Shown here piece by piece: positions 1-4,662 of a stretch of DNA of 5,524 nt (the stretch's first letter is position 1; every line of letters starts with the position of its first letter). The notes under the pieces were generated by a model. It ran no database searches and had not been told where the DNA came from. It saw nothing but the letters and a program-made list of their open reading frames with translations. The position numbers and the translations under genes were made by a program. The DNA comes from Sedimenticola sp. (GTDB taxonomy: Bacteria > Pseudomonadota > Gammaproteobacteria > Chromatiales > Chromatiaceae): positions 1-5,524 of the forward strand of contig JALWGP010000029.1 of NCBI GenBank assembly GCA_027038775.1, given 5' to 3'.

Positions 1-168
1 GGCCAGGCGCAACCCCTCCTGCAGCTTCGCCTCCAGCCCCATGCGCACCCACTCCCCCTCGCTGCACTCGACCAGCGCCTCCACCAGCTTGCGGATCCCG
101 GCCATCTCGCGCTTCTGGGCGCTCTTGTTGGGACGGATGGCGAAGCCTTCTTCGTCCACCTCTCTCAT
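1..168 (-). CDS. darP: DarP/YjgA (DUF615) ribosome-associated protein, N-terminal part
   Basis: Partial gene running off the left edge; 56 codons are visible from an ATG at 166-168. The family binds the late 50S ribosomal precursor and assists peptidyl-transferase centre maturation in E. coli (known for the family). The visible protein has a short acidic start (MREVDEEGF), then RPNKSAQKREMAGIRKLVE, which fits the family hallmark of a [P/S]-x-KS-x-x-KR-(E/D) stretch followed by an amphipathic helix, and then a second Leu-rich helix ending at the edge. The E. coli protein is about 180 residues, so roughly two thirds is missing. The start is supported by AGGGTGAG about 5 nt upstream. A 30-codon reading frame ends 3 nt before this ATG. 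The gene is divergent from the lipoprotein gene. Identification rests on motif memory over a short fragment. Confidence 0.72.
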   Translation of the reverse strand, partial: MREVDEEGFAIRPNKSAQKREMAGIRKLVEALVECSEGEWVRMGLEAKLQEGLRLA

Positions 169-171
169 TTC

Positions 172-264
172 TCACCCTTTACCAACTGTTGATATGCACT
201 TCCCGCCGGATACCGGGTGGTCCCGCCACCCGGGGCGGCCGTTCCTGGCCCGGGAACCAATCAC
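172..264 (-). CDS. Candidate 30-aa leader peptide upstream of darP
   Basis: A short reading frame starts at GTG (262-264) and ends in TGA (172-174), only 3 nt before the darP ATG, so its stop falls within the darP ribosome binding site. It is preceded by a perfect AGGAGG (271-276) with 6-nt spacing, a stronger ribosome site than that of any full gene in the window. The peptide begins MIGSRARNGRPGWRDHP and is rich in Gly and Arg, with one Cys; it matches no family I know. Its message can fold into a perfect 8-bp hairpin (213-233). It lies downstream of a TATACT box (293-298). If translated, it would couple ribosome flow to darP. It could also be chance: GC-rich leaders often carry purine runs, and the frame stays open further upstream. 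Confidence 0.4.
   Translation of the reverse strand: MIGSRARNGRPGWRDHPVSGGKCISTVGKG
213..233. promoter_or_regulatory. Perfect 8-bp inverted repeat in the darP leader
   Basis: CCGGGTGG (213-220) pairs with CCACCCGG (226-233) around a 5-nt loop. No T-run follows on either strand, so it is not a classical intrinsic terminator. It lies inside the candidate leader reading frame. A second, weaker repeat, GTTCC (241-245) with GGAAC (253-257), lies beside it nearer the leader start codon. Together they could form a structured 5' leader for darP. Confidence 0.45.
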
Positions 265-270
265 CGTATT

Positions 271-276
271 CCTCCT
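271..276 (-). promoter_or_regulatory. Strong Shine-Dalgarno AGGAGG before the leader frame
   Basis: The plus-strand CCTCCT reads AGGAGG on the minus strand, 6 nt before GTG at 262-264. It is the full anti-16S match at ideal spacing, and it lies about 100 nt too far upstream to serve darP itself. It is the main reason for taking the short leader frame seriously. Confidence 0.5.
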
Positions 277-292
277 GCCGTGCGGAAGAAAC

Positions 293-298
293 AGTATA
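293..298 (-). promoter_or_regulatory. Candidate -10 box TATACT for darP
   Basis: AGTATA on the plus strand reads TATACT on the minus strand, five of six bases of the sigma-70 -10 consensus, in an otherwise GC-rich stretch. The hexamer 17 nt upstream (TGGAGG) is a poor -35. The start of transcription would be near 286, giving a leader of about 118 nt to the darP ATG, long enough for the reading frame and hairpin described here. Confidence 0.45.
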
Positions 299-389
299 AA
301 GCCACGGGCTGCGCCCCTCCATGCCGCCACCAGGATCCCGCAAAAGCGTGCACCGAGACCCTGGCCTGGGCACCGCCCCGAACCGGCTG

Positions 390-398
390 TGTCATAAT
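390..398 (+). promoter_or_regulatory. Extended -10 promoter TGTCATAAT for the lipoprotein gene
   Basis: CATAAT (393-398) matches the -10 consensus at five of six bases and is directly preceded by the TGn extension (390-392), which compensates for the lack of a clear -35. Transcription would start near 405, leaving a short leader of about 30 nt before the start codon. It is back to back with the darP promoter about 95 nt away. Confidence 0.5.
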
Positions 399-432
399 GC
401 GCCTCTAAACCGGTCCCGCCCGAGCAGGAAAC

Positions 433-1092
433 TTGACAGTGTATCACCACAGCACCCGGCAACCGGTCATCACCCGGTGGCAGTGGATATGGCTGGCATT
501 GCTGGCCGTGTCGCTTGCCGGTTGCAGTTCCTACCCCATGGACGTGGACGAGGAAACCTGGAAGCAACTGCCACCCGAGCGCCGCGCCGAGCTGGCCCGC
601 CGACAAGCGGAACTGGAACACGAACGGCGCATGCAGGCATTACGGCTCGAAGAAGAGCAGGCAAGATTGCGTGCAGAGAACGAACGCCAGCGCCTGGACG
701 CGCTGCGTACCCTCTACCAGCGCCTGGGCGAAGGCGAGGTGGTGCAGGTCGGCCTGCTCCAGGGGGAAGGGTATTTCGGTAAATTCCGCCCCATCGCTCC
801 AGACAGCCTGCTGTTGACCATCGGCGAGACCCGCGAGCAGACGCTGTTGGGCCACCATGGCCGCCAATTAACCCTCTGGCTGCGTTACGAACCGGGCAAG
901 CTGGCGCTCTGTTCGCATGCGCCACGCCCCCATATTGATCCCGACCATTGCGCCATCCTGGTCGAACGCGACTGGCGCCATGGCCAGGACTACGTGGTGA
1001 ACGTACCGGATGGATGGCATCCCAAACGACCGCTGTTGCGCAACTTGCAGGTGCACGTCCGCAGCCTGGAACCACGTGAACGACACTGGTGA
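433..1092 (+). CDS. Coiled-coil lipoprotein of unknown function
   Basis: A 219-residue envelope lipoprotein precursor. A basic N-terminus and hydrophobic run (residues 16-29) lead to a lipobox LAGC with the acylated Cys at 31. The following residues are Ser-Ser, not Asp, so Lol sorting to the outer membrane is expected. Residues about 40-98 form a charged, Glu/Arg/Gln-rich coiled coil after a short motif EETWKQLPPERRAEL, of a type I associate with small proteobacterial lipoproteins. Residues about 100-219 look like a beta-rich globular domain with Cys160 and Cys173, which could form a disulfide. The first in-frame start is TTG at 433, only 3 nt after AGGA (426-429); GTG at 439 is 9 nt away and may be the true start, shortening the protein by two residues. 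No named function is assigned. The gene is transcribed away from darP and toward the secreted protein gene. Confidence 0.8.
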   Translation: MTVYHHSTRQPVITRWQWIWLALLAVSLAGCSSYPMDVDEETWKQLPPERRAELARRQAELEHERRMQALRLEEEQARLRAENERQRLDALRTLYQRLGEGEVVQVGLLQGEGYFGKFRPIAPDSLLLTIGETREQTLLGHHGRQLTLWLRYEPGKLALCSHAPRPHIDPDHCAILVERDWRHGQDYVVNVPDGWHPKRPLLRNLQVHVRSLEPRERHW

Positions 1093-1114
1093 GGCCACCC
1101 GCACATCGCTTTTC

Positions 1115-1136
1115 TGCGGTGCTCGTGAAGCACGCA
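1115..1136. repeat. Imperfect hairpin downstream of the lipoprotein gene
   Basis: TGC-G-GTGCT (1115-1123) pairs with AGCAC-GCA (1129-1136) around a CGTGA loop, with one bulged G. It starts 22 nt after the lipoprotein stop. No T-run follows in either direction, so an intrinsic terminator is not supported; it may protect the 3' end of the message or belong to a dispersed repeat. Confidence 0.35.
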
Positions 1137-1144
1137 AAGTAAAC

Positions 1145-1159
1145 CCTGAAAAATTCAGG
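1145..1159 (-). terminator. Weak terminator candidate in the convergent spacer
   Basis: CCTGAA (1145-1150) pairs with TTCAGG (1154-1159) around AAA. Read on the minus strand the hairpin is followed by GTTTACTTT, a broken T-rich stretch, so it could weakly end transcripts of the secreted-protein gene, whose stop lies about 90 nt before it. The stem is only 6 bp and partly A-T, so the call is tentative. Confidence 0.25.
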
Positions 1160-1174
1160 CCTTCCTCCGGCCCA

Positions 1175-1192
1175 GGGGTGCGCCGGCATCCC
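1175..1192. repeat. GC-rich stem-loop in the convergent spacer
   Basis: GGGGTGC (1175-1181) pairs with GCATCCC (1186-1192) through seven pairs, one a G-T wobble, closing on a GCCG loop. It is the third hairpin between the two convergent genes and also lacks a T-run. It may act as a transcript end barrier for either gene. Confidence 0.3.
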
Positions 1193-1250
1193 CGTTATCC
1201 GCTCTCGTGGACCAAAAACCACCTGCACCACTCCCTGAGCAGGAATCCGA

Positions 1251-1925
1251 TCAGCGGCTGATGGGGTAAACTTTTTTCCTCGTCCAGTAGATCCTTTTGT
1301 ATTCGGTGAGATTGTTATTGACGTTCTTCTCTCGAACGGGCCCCACGGCAAAACGAATTTTGCTCATATATCCCATCTCATCGGGCCACTTCCACAGCTC
1401 GTGCTTCGAAAGCGAAACAGGTTCCGGTTCATCGATGGTTCCGTGAACCGTGATCTCCTGCCCGGGCTCCAGCTTCCAGCTCGAGGAAGGATTGTCGCAG
1501 ACGTTGAATTTCAAGGAGCGTCCAACGCTGTCCAGAATTTTGTAGCTGAAACATTTGGCCGGACCATCCCCTATATTTTTGAAGGTCAGCCGATAGCTGC
1601 AAACGTACCCATTGACGAATTTCACCTCATAATCGGATATCGTCAGATCCGGCAGGCGGGGCCTTGGAGATACGGACTGGATTTTCGGGGCACTGTGTTT
1701 CATCGAGGCGGGAGGCTTGGAGACGGCTTTCGGGGAAACCTTATGGGTGAAGTCGGGCAATTTTTCCACGGCATTCATCTGAGCCAGGGCTCCGGTCGGC
1801 AACGCCGTTGCCGATACCAGGAACGGCAAAAATGCAACGGAACGGCCGAAGCCGTGAAAAATGAAAGATCGAGTCTCGAATGCCACCTTGATCTCCTGCT
1901 TCCGCATCGTGAATTCAGCTTCCAT
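1251..1925 (-). CDS. Secreted CARDB-like protein of unknown function
   Basis: A 224-residue exported protein. The chosen ATG (1923-1925) follows GGGAGGGAG by a few bases; a second ATG six codons on (1905-1907) has no good ribosome site. A long basic N-region and hydrophobic core (about residues 29-46) end in ALA-Q, giving a signal peptidase I site near residue 48. A Pro/Ser/Lys-rich linker (about 55-91) leads to a domain at about 92-210 that resembles CARDB, an immunoglobulin-like adhesion fold: it opens with PDLTISDYEV, has the FKNIGDGPA turn, the LEPGQEITV strand and a closing NVNNNLTEY. Cys109, Cys125 and Cys143 lie in the domain. The tail is basic. Base composition is visibly lower in GC than the flanks (about 38% in 1261-1320 against about two thirds within recJ), suggesting transfer. 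There is no neighbouring partner gene, so the role (surface binding, envelope) is inferred only from the fold. Confidence 0.7.
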   Translation of the reverse strand: MEAEFTMRKQEIKVAFETRSFIFHGFGRSVAFLPFLVSATALPTGALAQMNAVEKLPDFTHKVSPKAVSKPPASMKHSAPKIQSVSPRPRLPDLTISDYEVKFVNGYVCSYRLTFKNIGDGPAKCFSYKILDSVGRSLKFNVCDNPSSSWKLEPGQEITVHGTIDEPEPVSLSKHELWKWPDEMGYMSKIRFAVGPVREKNVNNNLTEYKRIYWTRKKVYPISR

Positions 1926-1956
1926 TATCTCCCTCCCCTCTCTACGGTGTCGAGGA

Positions 1957-1970
1957 GCTCCATCTGGAGC
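1957..1970. repeat. Short inverted repeat GCTCCA-TC-TGGAGC
   Basis: A perfect 6-bp inverted repeat with a 2-bp centre lies about 32 nt upstream of the secreted-protein start, just before its ribosome site. It could be an operator-like site or part of a recombination scar; nothing else identifies it. No convincing -10/-35 pair was seen on the minus strand between here and 2160. Confidence 0.25.
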
Positions 1971-1998
1971 GGACCAAAAGCCTTGGGAGCGGGGTCGT

Positions 1999-2121
1999 GC
2001 TTTGAGCCACCTGATCAATACCAACGTTCAGATCGATGCCGAACGCGAAGGCCCACAGGAGATCAGGTTGTACGGCGAGCCGGTGGCGATCGTTTTATCG
2101 TGCGAACACCACGAACAGTTC
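1999..2121 (+). pseudogene. Phd/YefM-type antitoxin fragment
   Basis: An open stretch of about 41 codons reads ALSHLINTNVQIDAER, then EGPQEIRLYGEPVAIVLS, then CEHHEQF. This fits the core of Phd-family antitoxins, which bind operator DNA through the N-terminus and neutralise a partner toxin through the C-terminus: a helix, the GPQxI-x-x-x-Gx-PVA(I/V)VLS strand-turn, and an E-x-(Y/H)-E-x-(F/L) helix. No good start is present. TTG at 2002 is the only nearby in-frame candidate; the frame is open further back to ATG 1861, but that part is antisense to the secreted-protein gene and unlike the family. The frame also runs on without a stop to 2325, antisense to the end of recJ, where a real gene would soon end. 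No toxin gene is adjacent. I read it as a relic lacking both ends. Confidence 0.5.
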
Positions 2122-2163
2122 TACCAGCGCGGTATCGGTGTCTTCAAAATACCTGATTTTCAT
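2095..2163 (-). pseudogene. Truncated DUF2283 gene (N-terminus only)
   Basis: An ATG at 2161-2163 opens a 22-codon frame ending in TAA (2095-2097). The first 16 residues, MKIRYFEDTDTALVEL, look like the start of DUF2283 proteins, small (about 50-80 residues) beta-rich proteins often found near toxin-antitoxin genes. An excellent ribosome site, AGAGGAG (AGGAG at 2173-2177, 9-nt spacing), precedes it, so this is a real gene start rather than a chance match. After residue 16 the family pattern (usually a Ser/Asp turn and a second strand) is lost and the frame stops within six codons. The loss falls at about 2116, exactly where the opposite-strand antitoxin fragment also ends. It lies 31 nt after the recJ stop in the same direction, so it may once have been co-transcribed with recJ. 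Confidence 0.55.
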
Positions 2164-2194
2164 CGCTTTGAACTCCTCTGGCGGGACGTGAATC

Positions 2195-3913
2195 TCACTT
2201 TTCCACCTCCATGTGAACCACCTGAAGTTGCGCAGAAATGGTGCCATGGAACTCGTTGCGCTCCAAACGGTAGACCAAGCGCAGGCGGGAGGGGAGCGGA
2301 CCGGGGAACTGGTCGGCGAGGTTGAAGGCGATAGCGTCGATGAGGGTGTCGCCGCCGGTGGGGCGGACCACCAGCTTCCAGTGCTTCTCTTTCAGCAGCC
2401 GCTGCTGCACGACCTCGAACCCGCCGTGGAAGAGAGGCTCAGGGAAGCCTTGCCCCCAGGGGCCGGCGGCGGCGAGGGCGTCGGCCAGTTCCAGGCCCAG
2501 TTGGTCGGGCTCGATCTCGCCGTCGGAGAGGATCACCGGCTCCAGGTCCTCGGGCCGCAGGTGGCGGCGGGCCACCTCGTCGAAGCGGCGGGCGAACTCG
2601 TCGAAGGCATCCGCCTCCAGGGTGAGCCCCGCCGCCATGGCGTGGCCGCCGAACCGGCGGATGAGCCCGGGATGGCACGCCGCCACCTCCTCCAGGGCGT
2701 CACGGATGTGGAAACCGGGAATGGAGCGGGCCGACCCCTTCAGCTCCCCCTCCCCGCCGGGCGCGAAGGCGATCACCGGCCGCAGGTAGCGTTCCTTGAC
2801 CCGCGACGCCAGGATACCGATGACCCCCTGGTGCCAGTCTTCATGGTGGAGGCAGAGCCCCCAGGGCAGCGCCTCCCGCGCCAGCGACAGCGACTCGAGG
2901 TGCGCCTCGGCCTGCCGCTTCATCTCCTCCTCGATCTGCCGGCGCTCGCGGTTGTGCGCGTCCAGCCGGGCGGCCAGGGGACGCGCCTCTTCCAGCGTCC
3001 CGGCCAGCAGGCACTCGATGCCCACGGAGATGTCGTCCAGGCGCCCGGCGGCGTTGATGCGCGGCCCCAGCACGAAGCCCAGGTCCTGCGCCCGGATCCG
3101 GCGGTGGTCGCGCCCCGCCAGCTCCAGCAGCGCCAGGATGCCGGGGCGGCAGCGGCCGGCGGCGATGCGCCTGATCCCCTGGTGCACCAGGATGCGGTTG
3201 TTGTAGGCCAGGGGCACCACGTCGGCCACGGTGCCCAAGGCCACCAGGTCCAGCCACTCGGCCATGTTGGGTTCCGGCCTGCCGGCGAACCAGCCCCGCC
3301 CGCGCAGCTCCGCCCGCACGGCGAGCAGCAGGTAGAAGGCCACGCCCACGCCAGCGGTGGCCGACAGGGGATGGCCCGGTACCAGGTTGGGGTTGACCAT
3401 GGCGTCCGCCTCCGGCAGCGTCTCGCCGGGAAGGTGGTGGTCGGTGACCACCACCTGCATCCCCAGCTCCCGCGCCCGCGCCACGCCGTGGATGCTGGAG
3501 ACGCCGTTGTCCACGGTGATCAGCAGGTCCGGCCTGCGCCCGGCCGCGATCTCCACGATCTCGGGGGTGAGGCCGTAGCCGTAGTCGAAGCGGTTGGGCA
3601 CCAGGTAGTCCACCGCCGCCGCGCCCATGGCGCGCAGGGCCAGCAGCATGAGCGCGCTGCTGGTGGCGCCGTCGCAGTCGAAGTCGCCCACCACCAGGAT
3701 GCGCCTGCCCTCCTGCACCGCATCGGCCACCAGCCGGGCCGCCGCCTCCACGCCCTCGAGCCGCTGTGGCGGCAGCAGGCGGTCCAGGCCGTACTCCAGC
3801 TCTTCCGCGGTGGCCACGCCACGGGCCCGGAGCACCCGTTGCAGCACGGGATGGAGCCCCTCGAGGGGCGGCAGGGCGGGTTCCGGGGTGCGGGTTATAA
3901 TGGTTTTTTGCAT
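2195..3913 (-). CDS. recJ: Single-stranded-DNA-specific 5'-3' exonuclease RecJ
   Basis: A full-length 572-residue RecJ (E. coli RecJ is 577). It degrades single-stranded DNA 5' to 3' in the cytoplasm during RecF-pathway recombination, mismatch repair and stalled-fork processing, using Mn/Mg ions. The DHH phosphoesterase motifs are all present: GDFDCDGATS (76-85), LITVDNG (131-137), TDHHLPG (about 157-163), GTVADVVPL (227-235) and GPRINAAGRLDD (283-294). The DHHA1 part has KGSARSIPGFH (392-402) and FGGHAMAAGL (421-430), and the C-terminal OB-like region follows (about 455-572). The ATG at 3911-3913 (MQKTII) matches the E. coli N-terminus; an ATG 11 codons upstream (3944-3946) is in frame, but its AAGG lies too close, and a TATGCT box covers it. 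The chosen start has no strong Shine-Dalgarno. Nothing in the active site is missing. Confidence 0.97.
   Translation of the reverse strand: MQKTIITRTPEPALPPLEGLHPVLQRVLRARGVATAEELEYGLDRLLPPQRLEGVEAAARLVADAVQEGRRILVVGDFDCDGATSSALMLLALRAMGAAAVDYLVPNRFDYGYGLTPEIVEIAAGRRPDLLITVDNGVSSIHGVARARELGMQVVVTDHHLPGETLPEADAMVNPNLVPGHPLSATAGVGVAFYLLLAVRAELRGRGWFAGRPEPNMAEWLDLVALGTVADVVPLAYNNRILVHQGIRRIAAGRCRPGILALLELAGRDHRRIRAQDLGFVLGPRINAAGRLDDISVGIECLLAGTLEEARPLAARLDAHNRERRQIEEEMKRQAEAHLESLSLAREALPWGLCLHHEDWHQGVIGILASRVKERYLRPVIAFAPGGEGELKGSARSIPGFHIRDALEEVAACHPGLIRRFGGHAMAAGLTLEADAFDEFARRFDEVARRHLRPEDLEPVILSDGEIEPDQLGLELADALAAAGPWGQGFPEPLFHGGFEVVQQRLLKEKHWKLVVRPTGGDTLIDAIAFNLADQFPGPLPSRLRLVYRLERNEFHGTISAQLQVVHMEVEK
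3896..3901 (+). promoter_or_regulatory. Consensus -10 box TATAAT for the transferase-uppP pair
   Basis: A perfect TATAAT lies 33 nt before the transferase GTG, in a GC-rich setting. It is inside recJ, over codons 5-6 read antisense. No good -35 is seen 16-18 nt upstream. Transcription would start near 3908, giving a short leader and a transcript that begins antisense to the first recJ codons. Confidence 0.5.
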
Positions 3914-3933
3914 CGGACGACGGCACATTCGGG

Positions 3934-4662
3934 GTGGGCGAAGCATACCTTAGAAAGCTGGATTGGTCCCGCGCGGCGCCCACCTCCCTGCCGGAAGGGG
4001 CCATCCACCTCTGGCGCCTGCCCCTCGGCCTCCCCCTGCCCCTCGCCGATCTCCTCGACGACAGGGAACGGGCGCGCTTCGACCGCTTGCAGGATCCCGG
4101 CGCCCGCCGCTTCCGGGGCAACGGCCGGGCCTTCTTGCGCCTCCTCCTCGGCCACTACCTCCGGCGGGACCCGGCCTCCCTCGAGCTGGTCACCGCAGAG
4201 GGCGGCAAGCCCCGCCTGGCCGGCGGCGAGCTCCGCTTCAACCTCAGCCACTCGGGCGACCTGGGCCTGGTGGCGGTGTCGCGGGAGTTCGAGGTGGGGG
4301 TGGACCTGGAGCGGGTGCGGCCGGTGCAGCGGCTGGAGCGCATCGCCGCGCGCCTGTTCGACGCCGACGCCCGGCGGGTGCTGGAGCCGTGCCAGAGAGA
4401 AGAACGCCTCCACCGCTTCTTCGAGCAGTGGACCCTGCTGGAGGCGCGGCAGAAATGTTCGGGCGCCGGCCTCTTCGGCAGCCGGGAGACGGATGCCCCG
4501 GGGGCCCTCTCCTTCGAGCCGGAACCGGGCTGCAAGGCGGCGCTGGCCTGGCGGCCCCTGCGGGAACCGGGCCGCGAACCGGAACTCCGCCTTTTCCAAT
4601 TTGCCCCCCGAGCCGGTAAGATCGCGGCTTTCCCGGCAAACGGAAGCACGCCATGGAGCTGA
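3934..4662 (+). CDS. Sfp-type 4'-phosphopantetheinyl transferase
   Basis: A 242-residue enzyme that moves the 4'-phosphopantetheine arm from coenzyme A to a serine of a carrier protein (acyl, peptidyl or aryl carrier), activating fatty-acid, polyketide or peptide synthases in the cytoplasm. Family motifs appear in order: RFRGNGRAFLRLLL (59-72), GKPRLAGGELRFNLSHSGD (91-109, with the CoA-contacting Ser105-His106), GVDLERV (122-128, Mg ligands Asp124 and Glu126), and WTLLEARQKCSGAGL (166-180, Glu170 and Lys174). The usual pattern of the last is W-[ST]-x-K-E-A; here that Lys is Leu169, a departure, though the catalytic Glu and second Lys remain. GTG 3934 is the only in-frame start after the stop at 3898-3900, and its Shine-Dalgarno is poor. 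The 3' end overlaps uppP by 10 nt. No carrier-protein or synthase gene lies in the window, so the partner is unknown. Confidence 0.88.
   Translation: MGEAYLRKLDWSRAAPTSLPEGAIHLWRLPLGLPLPLADLLDDRERARFDRLQDPGARRFRGNGRAFLRLLLGHYLRRDPASLELVTAEGGKPRLAGGELRFNLSHSGDLGLVAVSREFEVGVDLERVRPVQRLERIAARLFDADARRVLEPCQREERLHRFFEQWTLLEARQKCSGAGLFGSRETDAPGALSFEPEPGCKAALAWRPLREPGREPELRLFQFAPRAGKIAAFPANGSTPWS
3942..3947 (-). promoter_or_regulatory. Possible -10 box TATGCT for recJ
   Basis: AGCATA on the plus strand reads TATGCT on the minus strand, four of six consensus bases. A start near 3935 would place the recJ ATG (3911-3913) after a leader of about 22 nt, which supports that start over the upstream ATG. 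It overlaps the first codons of the transferase gene. The -35 region (GGACCA-like) is weak. Confidence 0.3.
4593..4622 (+). promoter_or_regulatory. Possible internal promoter for uppP
   Basis: TTTCCA (4593-4598) and TAAGAT (4617-4622) are separated by 18 nt, each matching four of six consensus bases, in the least GC-rich part of the transferase gene. Transcription would start near 4630, about 23 nt before the uppP ATG. It could let uppP, an essential-type function, be expressed apart from the transferase. Confidence 0.35.

Noticed and set aside
433..438. Perfect -35 hexamer TTGACA
   Set aside because: It overlaps the start of the lipoprotein gene, no -10 follows 16-18 nt later (that stretch is CACCC/GGCA-rich), and a good extended -10 is already present upstream.
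470..1351. 293-codon minus-strand frame opposite the lipoprotein gene
   Set aside because: Arg/Gly/Ala/Pro-rich wrong-frame composition, no ribosome site of note, and it would run across two genes and the spacer.
1926..2094. N-terminal extension of the secreted protein back to ATG 2022-2024
   Set aside because: The extra 33 residues precede a normal signal peptide, run antisense to the antitoxin fragment, and bypass the GGGAGGGAG ribosome site at the chosen ATG.
1401..2156. 251-codon plus-strand frame opposite the secreted-protein gene
   Set aside because: It is antisense to a gene with a signal peptide, ribosome site and CARDB-like pattern, and its own product shows no domain.
3944..3946. 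Upstream ATG as the start of recJ
   Set aside because: It would add 11 residues (MLRPPRMCRRP) absent from E. coli RecJ, its AAGG is only about 1 nt away, and the best -10 candidate overlaps it.
2841..4121. Long open frame of 426 codons on the minus strand across recJ
   Set aside because: It is out of frame with the clear recJ gene and has the Arg/Gly/Pro/Ala-rich composition expected when GC-rich DNA is read in a wrong frame.
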